Counted from the stretch's first letter, positions 10,306 to 21,760 are shown. The stretch: DNA of 64,000 bases from Cordilura impudica (GCA_963682025.1 OY821520.1:136718738-136782737); one strand, 5' to 3'. Numbers and translations are program-made. Notes: generated by a model from the letters alone, not told the origin.

Positions 10306-11856
10306 TGGCATATGATTTACGCTATCAAAAGCCTTCGAAAAGTCCAACAAGCACATAAACGACATATTCCCAGAATCATATTCTGGTCTTATGTCATCAA
10401 TAACTTTCAAAGCTGCTGTAGTACAGCTATGGAAAGAACGAAATCCGGATCGAGCTGGAGAGAGAAGTTCATTAGTAGTAAGGTATTCGGTGATTTGCTT
10501 TGACATAAGAGACTCAAATATTTTTGACAGAACAAATTGGGCGATAGTCACTAGGACAGGTGGCAGAAGTAACCTTTGCTTCAGGAATTACCCTACCAAT
10601 TTTCCACAACTTTGGGAAAATCGATGTAGTTAGACAATGATTGAATTTATGCGTAAGGGGTCCTATAATAAATGGTAATCTCATCTTCAGGAATTTAATA
10701 GATACCCCATCTTCGCCAACTGCATTAGATCTTACGTTTCTAATGGCATAACATACATCCACTTCGGTAACAGCAGTGAATTCAAAATTAGGAAAGCCGT
10801 TAGCAAGAGATTGAAGGTTAGATCCATTGTTGGGGCTATTTGTCATAGTGGTTGTGTAAAAGAAGTCATTTAACTCATCCGGGTCCAGAGAGCAATCGGA
10901 AGAACCACGGGAGTGGATGCCTAATTTCTTAATATTCTTCCATAATTGACCTGATGGTAAGGATATGTCAAGCCTTCGGGCAAAAAAATTCCTCTTTGCT
11001 TGACGACTAACCAAATTGGCCTGATTTCTAGCCCTGTTATACGCCACTCTATTAGAAGATGATGGATGTCGTTTCCAAGTATTATAACAACGGGATCGTT
11101 CACGTATAGATTGTCTAACAATATCATTGTACCAAAGACATGAGCAATTTTTCACATAAAAACTTCGTTCTGAAACATATCCATTAAATAAGTCTTGCAA
11201 AGAAGTAATAAAAACATTTAATTTTCCATCAACTGTAGGTTGAAACCAACAGACATTCAAGTTTGTGATGGACAGTTCGGAATATAATGAAGGGAAATCG
11301 ACAGAGTTATAATCTCTAAATGTAACATGTCGAGAATATTCACTTCTATTTTGTTTTACATTAATAGTGCAAACGAGAAGGTCATGATCCGATATAAAGG
11401 ATAATTGGTCAAACAGAAGTAACAATTCAGAGTCAGAAATCAAAATCAAGTCAAGTAAACTCGGTCTAGAATTAGGGGGAAAACGGGTTGGCGCCTGATC
11501 AATCACTAATGTAAGGCCAGCAGAACTTATGAGGTCGGCTAGATTTTCACTTAAACCTTGCCTGGCAAGCATATTTATATTTAAATCACCGCAAGCTATG
11601 TAGTAATCATATTCAATCAGGTAATGGTTCAGATCCTCAAAAAATGGCTTTAGGCTATAAGTTTTACTTGGATTATATACACACGACACCAAAATTTTGG
11701 TTGAAGTATCATATACCTCCACATTTATAAATTCTATATTCATATCCTTGGATTTGCTAATAAGCCTAGACTTTAGGTAAGATTTGCAGTATATAGTGTG
11801 TGGAATTTTCTCCTTTCGAATTTAACTTTCAGTCTAAGCGAGATATTTCTACATCG
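10306..11856 (-). pseudogene. LINE-B endonuclease and RT N-terminal half
   Basis: Minus frame 11743-10514 carries the apurinic-type endonuclease: YYIACGDLNINM (metal site) and SFISDHDLLVCTINV (catalytic His). It then enters RT at KLWKIGRVIPEAKV and SDYRPICSVKNI. A frameshift near 10545 leads into SKIFESLMSKQITEYL, SGFRSFHSCTTAALKVIDDI and LLDFSKAFDSVNHMPLC. Upstream of 11743 the frame continues as TIYCKSYLKSRLISKSKDMN, still endonuclease, so 11743 is not the true start. The last residues join in frame to the piece at 7137, on the other side of LINE-C. Confidence 0.85.
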
Positions 11857-12455
11857 CACAGTGGGTTGCAAAGCATGAAAAGTGAGGATTAATTCAGGGA
11901 ATTACGTCAATTTCAAAATATTGTTAATTTTTTTTAATGGATATTCATTAATGCATAAAATACCACCATTTAAAAAAAAAAGTGGAAAAAAATTTGTTTT
12001 AACCCGTTAGGAGTTTTTTTGTGTTTTGGAAAAAATTTTCTTTTCTTACAATTTTCGCTGTAACTTTAGAATAAAAAGCGATAAATTAGTAAATGAAATT
12101 ACAAGTTAGAACTTAGTTAATGTGCTTTTAGAAAAAATAAAAATTTTTTTAAAAATAAAAAAGGAATAAATATTTAACATGTATTTATATTGTAAAAATT
12201 GAATTTTAAAATCTGATTTTATTTTCCAAATTTAACTCAAAAAATTCACATTATAAAATAATATTATGTTTTTATTGATGAATAATTATAAGCACAAAAC
12301 AAACAATCATTTCAGAAAAATTAAAAAAAAAAATTTTAAAAAATAATTCAATTAATATTGAATATATTGCTACATTTATAATTGAAAATTTTGTATGCAT
12401 TTATTGTTATTGTTTATTTTTTATTTTATATTGTTCTTATTTAAGAGAAACTTAA

Positions 12456-12456
<1 letters not shown>

Positions 12457-12482
<26 letters not shown>
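12457..12482. repeat. (TA)n microsatellite
   Basis: About 13 uninterrupted TA units next to the transposase relic inside the Transib. Confidence 0.95.
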
Positions 12483-12486
<4 letters not shown>

Positions 12487-12491
12487 TAAAA

Positions 12492-12935
12492 TCAAGGATC
12501 CTCCGTATTAACACCACCTTCATAAATATAATCAGCATCTTCACAATTATCATCATCAATATCTTCATTAAACTCTTCTTCATCAGAAATCTTGGGCAAA
12601 ATTAATAAATCTAGTGCCATCTGTGGTATATTATATATTTTTTTGGCATAATTTTTGCTTTTAGTGGTAATTAAAGGATCCGAACTAAGAAGTAACCTAT
12701 TGAATATATCTTCATTTGACTTCTCCCGACTGCATTTACGAGAATAGTGTTCTCTGTAATTTTTAAAATCTTTATTTCTAGCTTCTTGAGCTTCCTCAGA
12801 TAGTTGACCTATTGGCAACAAGGCGTATCTTACTATCTCTGGCCCGTGAATAAGGAATTTATATATACATACATTAGAGTGGACTGAAAAACCATTTGCC
12901 CAAACTATATATAAAATATATATAAACGTTGTCAT
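12492..12935 (-). pseudogene. Transib transposase C-terminal fragment, RAG1-core-like
   Basis: 147-residue minus frame; the first 20 or so residues look like read-through. From residue 24: KFLIHGPEIVRYALLPIGQL, then SEEAQEARNKDFKNYREHYS, RKCSREKSNEDIFNRLLLSS and DPLITTKSK. An acidic tail follows (EEEFNEDIDDDNCEDADY). By established family knowledge, Transib transposases are the relatives of the RAG1 core. The SEE-x-EARNK-x-FK pattern lines up with the RAG1 stretch holding its third catalytic acid, and E51 is the best candidate equivalent. The catalytic aspartates should lie upstream, but that region (12936-13700) is not readable as protein here. Dead copy. Confidence 0.7.
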
Positions 12936-13778
12936 ATCTGGCTCATTTTTTAAATGTTATGTATCAGAGTTTAGACAAGGACATCTTTTTAAATTGAAAA
13001 CTTTATTTGCAATCTGTCTTAACACTTTTAGTTTCCTGCAATTTTTTTATATTTTTCTAAAACTTTTTACCCGAGAACATTTTGTAATTTCAGAGCTTAG
13101 ATTTTTCGCTCCACTATAATGTGCATGATCATTAAAATTATTTATTGTAATACTAGGTTACACATTTACAACAGCAACAATAACAATCACAGCTACGAAA
13201 ATAAACACAAAACAAAAACTAAAAAAAGATTTTTTCTGTTGTGTTTTCAAGCATTTTTTTTTTTTAATTTTATACTGGGGACTTTTTATAAAAACTTGAA
13301 TATTACATTCGTTGGCAAGTATTGGCAAAATGTTTTTTTGGAATTCACAAGTAGAGATCCCATATTTTACTATAATGTAAATAATTTTACCCGATTTCAT
13401 CTAGAATTACGTTGAAACTCAATCTCTTTTTAAAAAATACCCTCTTTTTAGGACAATTTTCAAAAAATTATTAAAAATATTTCTAAAACATTTATCTAAA
13501 AATTTTTTTTAATAATACAGTCAAATGCCTGGAGTTCATGCATCCATTTCAAAAAAAGTTAGAATTTAAAAAAAAATTAAAAAAAATTAAACTTGAAATA
13601 TCTCGTTTTTCACTTTTTACCACTTCGTAAAAAGTAAACAACTTAGAACAATAATTTTGACAGTTAGTGATGACCCATTTTATACTCTGTTACCCGGTAT
13701 AAAAATTTATTACAAAATACTCATTTAAATTTTTGAATTAATCCTCACTTTTGACCCTTTTCAACCCAATGTGCATCG

Positions 13779-13866
13779 TTGGAAAAATACTATCTCTGTA
13801 ATATTAGGACGATCGGAGTTCATCTCCAGGATCCACGTAGCTTCTGACTAAAGCATATTTAAACAA
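13779..13866 (-). pseudogene. LINE-B endonuclease N-terminal scrap
   Basis: Minus reading gives a VDPGDELRSS-type stretch followed by FSN, which joins DVEISRLDRK across the Transib. This matches the usual endonuclease order (ETWL...DEL...Y..RLDR). It is short and partly out of frame. Confidence 0.5.
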
Positions 13867-13867
13867 G

Positions 13868-14040
13868 TTAGAAATTTATAGTCGCTCTACATCAACTCAG
13901 CGATACCATATACGATGTGTTTAGAGAATTGGTCTTGGTCCAAGTAATTGGATATAGAATATAAGCATAACCCAAATCTGAGTGAAAATTTTTGTTAATT
14001 TTTAAGCTGAAAAAGATTTTTACAAAAAAATCCTTTGTAA
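13868..14040 (+). repeat. Degenerate mini-me-like 5' part
   Basis: AACAAGTTAGAAATTTATAGTCG and, further on, TTGGATATAGAATATAAGCAT match the left part of the intact mini-me copies with many substitutions. It marks the upstream limit of LINE-B. Confidence 0.6.
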
Positions 14041-14680
14041 TGAGAAAAAAAAAAGTTTAAATAAAAACGGAAAATAAACAAACAATTTATGTACTGATAT
14101 GAAGAATGTGCACATCTATCAAAAAAGATTTGTTTCATGATATTAATTTTATCCTTAACGAGCAGAATTTTAGAAAGTGTGTGAGACGTGACGTTGATAA
14201 ATGTAATGGTAAATTATAAATCACTTTCAGGAGCTTATTCTAGCTTACCTGTAAGGGTATCAAATGAGCTTGCCATACGTACTTTTTTCAGCAGTACGCG
14301 TACTTTTACTTTTTATTCAATGTACTGCTTTCTGCATAAAACCCAAGAAAGTACGCTGAAGTCCTTTCTTTAGCCTTTTGTATTTCTTTTTGTAGTTTTT
14401 TCTCAGCTTAATGTTTAAAAAAAAAAATTTTTTTTGGTGTAGAATAAATAAAGCAGTTTGAAACACCCTGTTAATATATCCACAATGCCGATTTAATCAA
14501 AACAAAACGTATATGTTTTGTAAGTTCGAACCAACATCTTAAGAGAGCGATTTATATCATTTTTTTTTAACTAAAAACCAAATTTTCGTGTTGTTTTAGA
14601 TATTACAATTTAATTTTGATACTCGTTAACTATTATTTGTGTAATATTTGTAGTATTTAGTCTATAATGTACTATTTTAG
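14041..14680. other. Unassigned AT-rich DNA
   Basis: No gene recognised. The short frame at 14188-14373 has no family features. Confidence 0.5.
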
Positions 14681-15770
14681 AAATGAAAACAGAGAAAAAT
14701 ATTTCTGATGAATCACGTAGCACAAGCACAGAAGCCGAGGAAATAAATTACATATCACCTGGGAAAAAGAAGACCAAAAATGTTAAAAGGCGGAAAATCC
14801 AATTCCAAGACATCTGGAAAAATAATTATACTTAGATTGCTAGGACAAATGATAATACTATGGCTAAGTGTACGGCATATGGATTTGTCATTTCTATTGC
14901 TTATGGTGGTTTATCCGATATTAAAAGACACATGAAAACATCAAAACATTTACGCAACTTGGAAAGCAGTCAACAAAAATCCGTTAGAGGTTTTTAAATC
15001 GTAATTGTGATAGACAAACAGAAGCGAGACAGTCTAGTGCAGCAGCAGAAGCCGCATTTTCTTACCACACTGTAATACACAGCCATAGTTACCAATCGGC
15101 AGATTGCACAAGCAAACTATTCAAACAAATGTTTCCCCGGATTCAAATGTGGCCTCAAACTTTACTTGTGGTAAAACCGAAATGTCTAAAATTGTAACTA
15201 ACATTCCGGCTAAATATTCAAAAGAATCACTATTGAAGGACTTAGATAATTCTCACCCATTTTCGATATCGACCGACGCGTCAAATAAGGGTAACATTAA
15301 AACCTTTCCTGTAGTGCTGAGATATTTTAATAAAGAAAAGGAAAAACAATACAAAACTTTTGAGTTTCTACAATTCCGATTCAGAAATGTCAATAAACAT
15401 AGCAAATTCATTAAAATCAAAATTGGATTTTCAAAATCTAAGTTTGACAAATGTAACAAGCTTCTGCGCAGATAACGCAAATATAAGTTTTGGCTCTGAG
15501 AAAAGTGTATTTGTGGAACTTAAAAAAGAAATCCTAATATCATTGGTATTGGATGTTTGTGCCATGTCCTTAATCACTTTGTCATCCCTTTATTGTCAAC
15601 ATTTTTGTTCTTCTATTGGAAATCAATTGTTTGACATATATTTTTGTCCTCTGTGTTTTGATTATGATTTGACATATTACATTTTGGATTGTTCACTTCG
15701 TTCTCGTCTTCAGCAACTACCGGTCATTAGTGAAATCATAATTGTTTTAATACACTATCATTAATTTATT
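14681..15770 (+). pseudogene. hAT-1: BED-finger hAT transposase relic
   Basis: Starts MKTEKNISDESRSTSTEAEE. A stop follows, then a BED-type zinc-finger remnant ending DIKRHMKTSKH (near 14910-14955) in which the second Cys appears as Tyr. The next frame (15104-15363) has the hAT catalytic start KDLDNSHPFSISTDASNKGN then FPVVLRYFNKEK. After a frameshift near 15363: YNSDSEMSINIANSLK and SFCADNANISFGSEKS, the second catalytic region. A degraded GIGCLCHVLNHFVIP follows at about 15550-15600. At least three lesions are present. No dimerisation domain was found before the next hAT begins. Confidence 0.8.
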
Positions 15771-15870
15771 TTAACCACAATGTCAAAGATAAGAAAATAA
15801 AATAAACTAAATAGAAATTTTAGTTCCGAATGGGAGGGGATTTTTTTTTCTTTATTTCTGTCAAAAATAA

Positions 15871-17053
15871 ATGATGTATTTATTAACAGCTTTGAAAAAA
15901 TCAAATGCAAAAATACACAATTTGACTCATCAAGATCTTAAATGTTTCAATTTAGAAGGAGAAACTCGCCAAGCTGCTCTTGAAAAGTTGAAAAAAGGGA
16001 AGCATCAAGAACAGGCGACTTTTGTTGCTTTTGTAAAGAAAACTACTTATAGGGTCGATGTTACCTATAAGATAGCGTACATACTTAGCAAAAAGGGCAA
16101 ACCAAGGGCAAACGTCGAAATAATTAAGGAATATTGAACCAATTGTTAAACAATTGCCTCTTTCTAGAAGAACTATCACACATCGGCAATACGAATTAGC
16201 TGAAAATACAACGGAGCAACTTTGCGCAATTATAAAAAACGAAAAAATTTATTTTTCAATAACTTTAAATGAAAGTACTGGTAAAACCGATTCTGTGCAA
16301 GTTTTCTATTTTATTCAAGCTGTAACCAAAGATTTTCAGTGTTATCAAGAATTTCTTGCGCTGAGTACATTAACTAGGAGAACTCGTGGAGTTGATATTC
16401 TCGAAAATTTCAGAGAAATATGCCATCAATTAAACTTAGATTTAAGTAATTTAATCGGTGCCTGCACCAATAGCGCGCTTTCTATGAGAGGTAAAAACGA
16501 AGGATTCATTGAATAGTTAAAAAAAAAGAAAATTGTAACTTGAAAAAATTTATATCTTTTCATTGCATATTGCATTAACAAAATCTTTGCGCAAAATCTA
16601 ACGTTTTAGAAGACGTCTTGGAGAAAGCTATCGCGATTGTTAATTATATTCGTGAAACGCAATGCGTTATTGAAAATTTTGGCAGATGCTAACTTTAGAT
16701 GCGGAAGCGTACAGTGTCGAGCAGCGCTAATACTACAATGTTAGCTGGCTATCAACAGGACAGGTTTTGATAAAAATTTTAACTTTACGGGGAAAAATTT
16801 TAAATGTTTTTCAAGCACAAGGAAACTCATCTCATCTATAAGATGAAATATTTTGTAGACATATTGCATTTTTGTCTGATATCATGACAAAACAAAATGA
16901 TTTAAATATTTCTTTTCAATAAAAAACGAAACATAAGTATTTATTAAATGTGGCAGTAGATCCAAGCGTTTCGAAAAAATTAATATTTTTCAAAAAATGT
17001 TAAATGAGCAAGCATCTGAAAATAAAATATTCGACGGTTATATAATTGTCTTA
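15871..17053 (+). pseudogene. hAT-2: GTF2IRD2/ZBED5-like transposase, N-terminal two-thirds
   Basis: Frame 15871-16137 contains TFVAFVKKTTYRVDVTYKIA and KGKPRANVEIIKEY. After a frameshift, 16154-16516 has LPLSRRTITHRQYELAENTT, YFSITLNESTGKTDSVQVFY (first catalytic region) and NLIGACTNSALSMRGKNEGF. Decayed text goes on to about 17050: NVLEDVLEKAIAIVNYIRET, CGSVQCRAAL, HIAFLSDIMTKQNDLNIS. This is the order seen in the hAT group that also gave rise to the vertebrate GTF2IRD2/ZBED5 proteins. It is cut at 17053 by the MITE and resumes at 22240. Confidence 0.85.
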
Positions 17054-17538
17054 TAGTGCGTTTACATCTAAGCAAAATCTAGTATGTACGAGATTTCGAT
17101 CAAAATCTAGCTCATTATTACTAGATTTCCCATACATAATAAAATCTAGCTCGCTACTATATTTGTGCAAAATCTCACAAAATCTTTTCAAACTTGGACA
17201 ATACCAAATGATACTACTGTGTTTTTTAATATTTTTTAAAATTACAACGTAGTGACTGAAAAATTGACATTTAAAAACAAAAACAAAAGCAAACAAGTTG
17301 AATAAAATGGAAATAAAATATTAATTACTAGCTGTTTTTACCCGGTCTTACCCGGGATCCAAAGGCCTTTGACTTGAAAAATGGTTCACTATGCTTACCA
17401 GGCGCTGAGTACTTAGTGCCCAATGAACAAGTTCCTCAAAAAAATTAACTTTCTCCCAAAAATTTGTATAAGATTGGGGAATTTGTTGATGATATAAAAA
17501 ATTCCCCATGATGAAAAAAATTTCTCGTTTTTTGGGGA

Positions 17539-17542
17539 TTAA
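17539..17542. repeat. TTAA target duplication of piggyBac
   Basis: TTAA precedes CCCTCCGACG at 17543 and follows CGTCGGAGGG at 20211-20214. Confidence 0.95.
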
Positions 17543-20210
17543 CCCTCCGACGCGCGGTAAGGTCCGTGTGGACTTTCTACATTTTAAAGCAACTGCCATT
17601 TTAAAAGTACTGGTAGGATTGACCTTAAATTTCTTGACTTCTATTATTGGAGTGTTAAGAATACTTTAGTACCTATTCCGATTGATTTGTAGTTTTAAAA
17701 GTATTTTTTTTTTTATTTAGAAGACTTTTAGTACGCCGTTAAGCGGTAAGGTCCCCGTGGACTTTGTATGAAATTCATACATAAAGTTGAAAGTTGTACT
17801 AAAATTTGAATTTCAAATATTTGAAATTTATATAAAAAAAAAACAAAGCAGGCGCTAAAATAAATTTGGTTTTTTTTTTTCATTTAACTACAAATATTTT
17901 CAAATATTTGAAATATACATATGAAAAAATAAAAAGAGTAGGCTATGAAACAAATCTGATTTTTACAATTTAGTATAGAATAAATCAGTTTCGTCGTGAT
18001 TTTCCCTACGCATGGACGTGTTTTACAAACAAAATAAAAAATGAGTTGGGAGCGCGTAAAAAATACTCTAAATCGTCGATCAGCATTCCAAAATCTAAGT
18101 GTAAGTGATCAAGAAAATGCTAATAACAATTTAGCAATCTTCCTTGAACTTGAAGAAGGGGAAGAGCCATTTTATGATGAAAATTCTGATGAGGAGTATG
18201 TGCCAGATGAAGCATCTGATGCTGAGTTCGACATCGATATTGAAGAAGCTGAAGAATATTGTTCAGATGACGACGATAATGGCGATTATCAGCAATATGC
18301 CTTAACAAGTGACGAAGGTATACACTTTATTTCAAAAAGTGGCGATAAGTGGCATATGAACCCCCCGGAAATCGGCCGTATTAGACAACATAATGTTGTT
18401 AATTTTACGCAACGTCGTCCGGGTCCATCACCAGCATTCACTATGCAACCTCTTTCGATATTTACCAAAATAATTAGCGAGGAGATTTCTTATCTTATAA
18501 TTCGAGAAACCAATAGGAAAGGAAATGAAAATGCTGCAGCATGGAATCAAAAAAACCCAAATGCAACACAAAAAAGATGGGAATTACTAACCCAAAAGGA
18601 GTTACACGCTTATATTGGGATCTTGCTTTATGCAGGATGCTATCGTCCGAATTCTGAGCCAACAAAAGAGTTGTGGAATGATGAACATTTGCCTTTATAT
18701 AAAGCAGCAATGTCATACAACAGGTTCAAAAATATAAATGAGACCATTAGATTTGACAATAGCAATTCTCGGGAAGAAAGGCTTCAGAAAAGTAAGTCGG
18801 CTGCTATAGATGATGTGTGGACGATGGTCATGGCCAACTTAGAAACTTCGTACACTCCGCATGAAAATATGACTGTTGACGAACAACTATTTCCCTATCG
18901 TGGACGAACCCGATTTACTCAATATATACCATCTAAACCTGCAAAATATGGTATTAAGGTGTGGTGGCTGTGTGATGCAAAAACATATTTCCCTCTAAAA
19001 GGAGTAATCTATACAGGCAAGCTTCCAGATGAAGAAAGACAAATCAATCAAGGAGAACGCGTTGTGCAAAATTTAGTTACGAAATTTGAACGAAGCGGTA
19101 GAACAATTTATGCAGATAATTTTTTCACTTCGTTGAATTTGGCAAGGAACCTCACGACAAAAGGATTAGGATATGTTGGCACAGTCCGCAGCAATAAAAC
19201 ATTTGTACCCAACGAATTTAAAAAACACAAGTCCCGTGAAATATATTCAACGTTGTTTGGATATAACCAGGGAAATGTTTCATTGTGTTCTTATGTTCCT
19301 AAAAAAAATAAGGCGGTCTTGTTGTTATCTACTGTACACTACACGAGCACAGTGGATGTAAATAATACGAAAAAAAAGCCAGAAACTATTTTAAGTTACA
19401 ACTCAAATAAATGTGGAGTTGATACAATGGATCAAATGTTGGGAACATATACATGCAAGCGTGCTACTAAACGGTGGCCATTAGCAATGTTCTACAACAT
19501 TTTGGACATAGCTGCACTGGCATCGTTTATTATTTATGACAAACTAAATAACTCCAAGAAATCTGACAAACGCCGTTCTTTTCTGAAGCAACTATGTAAG
19601 GAGTTAGTTATGGGTAACATTAAAGAACGAGCAAAGAATCCGAGAGTAACTCGTTTTCCAAATATACGTTCAGCTATGGAATCACTGGGCATTAAGGTAC
19701 GTTAATTGAAAAAATTTCAATAATATATTTAGTAATTTGTTGTAATATTTCTATAACATTTCAGGTAACATCAAGAAGTAGTAGTGCAACACCAGCAATG
19801 GCACCCCGTGTAAATCGTTTCACTTGCAGAATATGTCGAACGGAGCACAATAAGCAACGTAAAACCCCATTTGTATGCGTATGTTGCCAACATCCTGTGT
19901 GTACTGAGCATTCTACAATATTAAAAAAATGTCAGGATTGCGATAATAATATCTAGTATTAGTCACTAATATTTATTTTTCATAAGACTTGCTTGAATTC
20001 GGTTTGTTTATATATGCAGTTTGCATTTTAGAAGTTCGAATTTTTTCCTTATATTTTTATAAAAATCATATTTTAACTAGATATAGTACATTGTAATCAA
20101 AATTAATAAAAAATATAATAATTAAAACTAAATTCAATGCATTTTCATACAAGGTCCGTAGGGACCTTACCGCTCAACGACCGACTAAAAAGTTACCGCT
20201 CGTCGGAGGG
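17543..20210 (+). mobile_element. piggyBac transposon, structurally complete
   Basis: 2,668 bp between TTAA duplications. The ends are CCCTCCGACG inverted, with further similarity in GCGGTAA. A longer subterminal inverted repeat of 31 bp lies at 17742-17772 and, inverted, at 20144-20174, with two or three differences; its core is AGCGGTAAGGTCC. The 5' terminal region also carries this core directly at the tip. Inside is a two-exon transposase without lesions. It sits in the Helitron, so it is the youngest layer of the nest. Confidence 0.95.
18041..19956 (+). CDS. piggyBac transposase, two exons, 615 aa
   Basis: Precise cut-and-paste transposase for TTAA sites. Exon 1 is 18041-19696, then a 68-nt intron 19697-19764 (GTACGT...TTTCAG), then exon 2 19765-19956. 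The acidic N-terminus (about 35-85) is typical. Catalytic acids: D280 (NMTVDEQLFPYRG), D359 (TIYADNFFTS) and D461, with D464 three later (GVDTMDQMLGTY). Spacings of 79 and 102 match D268/D346/D447/D450 of the Trichoplusia enzyme. Exon 2 encodes the C-terminal cysteine-rich domain that binds the terminal repeats: C-x2-C (TCRIC), then VCVCCQHPVCTEH and KKCQDC. Without splicing the frame stops right after LGIKVR, losing this domain. No disabling mutation was seen. Confidence 0.93.
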
Positions 20211-20506
20211 TTAAATTAATTTTGTATTTCAATTTAAAATTTTTTGATTTTTTAATGTAGAAGTTTTTTTAAAAGACGCTACAGTAAAAATGCTTCAAAA
20301 ATAAGCTGCGATACCGCTTGAAGTTTTTTTTTTTCGAAGTTTATTTACTTTGTAAACATCAAATATAACGGAATCGTTTGCAAATTAAAGGAATCAGTAG
20401 TTTTAAAAATTGAATTACTTCATTGAATAAATGATTATCATTGAGCAGAGACGTCAAATTTATAGAAGTTTCAAAAACGGAAAATGAATGCGACGTTTAA
20501 AATTGT

Positions 20507-20826
20507 CGCTTCCGCGCGTTTGGCAGCCACACCCGTGCTGCCGCGCTGTTGTTGTCAACTTATTTTAATCGCTAATATATATTTTTCAGATCATTCCGAT
20601 ATTTTAGCTAAGTTGTGCTCCACGAGCGCATCGCGTCCACGTCCGCGCGCCGCTTCCGCGCGTTTGGCAGCTACGCCCGTGCCGCCGCGCAGTTGTCGTC
20701 AACCGATTTTAATTGCCAAATTATATTGTTCAGATCATCCAATATTTAAGCTAAGCTTATTTTAATTGCCAAAATCTATTTTTTAGTTCATATTACAGCT
20801 GAGCTGTGTTCCGCGATCGCGTCGAA
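20507..20826. repeat. GC-rich tandem repeat inside the Helitron
   Basis: CGCTTCCGCGCGTTTGGCAG starts units at 20507 and 20651 (period about 144). A third, partial unit starts near 20756 and ends GCGATCGCGTCG. Its GC richness contrasts sharply with the surroundings. The 93-aa frame across it is composed of the repeat and is not a gene. Confidence 0.8.
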
Positions 20827-21059
20827 ATGACGCTATTGAAAATAATACAGATTTTAAATGCGTTTATTGCAGGACAGATATTAAGAGCAGTATGCAAATT
20901 TTCAACTAAATAAATATATAACAAAATTCATGAAATAAAAATATGGAAAAATTTAAGAATTAATTTGGGGAGCAAGTTCATTTTTTATTTAGTTTTGAGA
21001 AAAATGGGGGAGTTTGTTCATTTCCTTTTGGGGCCTTTTTTAAATTTAGAGAATCTGTT

Positions 21060-21760
21060 CATCGTGAAGTTATTTCCGTGTGTACCAAATTTCAGAAAAA
21101 TCCGTTGAAAAATTTAATATGAAAAATAGGCGTAAAGGTAGGTGTGGACGGTAAAAGCCATATCGCGACCTTCTCTGGAGTATGTATTAAATTTCGGAGA
21201 AAGTCTTTGAAAAATACAAATTTCTTCTGATCTTCGCTGGAGTACAGAGATAGTGCGTACCAAATTTCAGAGAAAACCATTGAAAAATTAAAGTTTGAAT
21301 AGCGAACAAATACACCAAAAACAGAAAATGAATTATATAGAAAAGATGGGCGTAAAAGTAGGCGTGGCCGATAGGCAGCAAACGGTGACTTTGCCTTTTG
21401 CCTGGAGTGTAGATATTGTGAGTACCCAATTTCAGAGAATTCCGCGAAAAATAAAAATTTGTATAGCGAACAAATATACCAAAAAACAGAAAATGAATTA
21501 TGTATAAAAAGGGGCGTAAAAGTAGGCGTGGCCAGTAGGAACCATATGCGGTCCGTTGAAAAGTTAAAATTTGTTTAGAGAAGAAATATACCAAATAACA
21601 GATAATGAATTTTATATCAAAAGTGGGCGCATAAGTAGGCGTGGCCGATGAAAAGCATATGGCGACCTTACCTGGAGTACAGCGATCGTGTGTACCAAAT
21701 TTCAGAGAAATCCGTAGAAAAATAAAAATTTGTATAGCGGTCAAACAAACAAACAAACAA
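21060..21760. repeat. Imperfect tandem repeats near the Helitron 5' end
   Basis: Two words alternate: ACCAAATTTCAGAGAAA (21089, 21257, 21425, 21697 and variants) and GGCGTAAAAGTAGGCGTGGC (21130, 21350, 21512, 21627). The spacing of about 110-170 bp varies. Frames crossing it on the minus strand are repeat shadows. Confidence 0.75.

Larger units (their letters stand above)
11857..13773 (-). mobile_element. Transib-type transposon inserted in LINE-B endonuclease
   Basis: Terminal inverted repeats of about 40 bp start CACAGTGGGTTG (left) and CACATTGGGTTG (right, reversed), and share AAAAGTGAGGATTAATTCA. The flanks carry a 5-bp duplication, CATCG (11852-11856 and 13774-13778). Known Transib features are 5-bp duplications and ends starting CACWRTG, like the recombination-signal heptamer. 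Joining the flanks with one CATCG gives FSNDVEISRLDRK, a sensible endonuclease reading. The only recognisable coding relic is at 12492-12935; the rest is AT-rich, with a TA microsatellite. Confidence 0.75.
5397..13866 (-). mobile_element. LINE-B, jockey-like non-LTR element broken by three insertions
   Basis: Coding pieces on the minus strand fall in order from high to low coordinate: start of endonuclease (13866-13779), endonuclease plus RT start (11851-10306), RT palm (7137-6373), and C-terminal tail (5744-5494). The three gaps are occupied by a Transib, LINE-C with its own insert, and a MITE. Removing each insert with one target copy restores the protein order. Limits at both outer ends are approximate; the 3' UTR may reach or pass LINE-A. 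Confidence 0.8.

Noticed and set aside
13119..13415. 98-aa frame inside the Transib
   Set aside because: Low-complexity Asn/Phe/Lys translation, overlapped by an equally meaningless minus frame.
18041..19956. Domesticated host gene of piggyBac origin
   Set aside because: Perfect TTAA duplications, terminal and subterminal repeats still surround the transposase, so it is part of a transposon.
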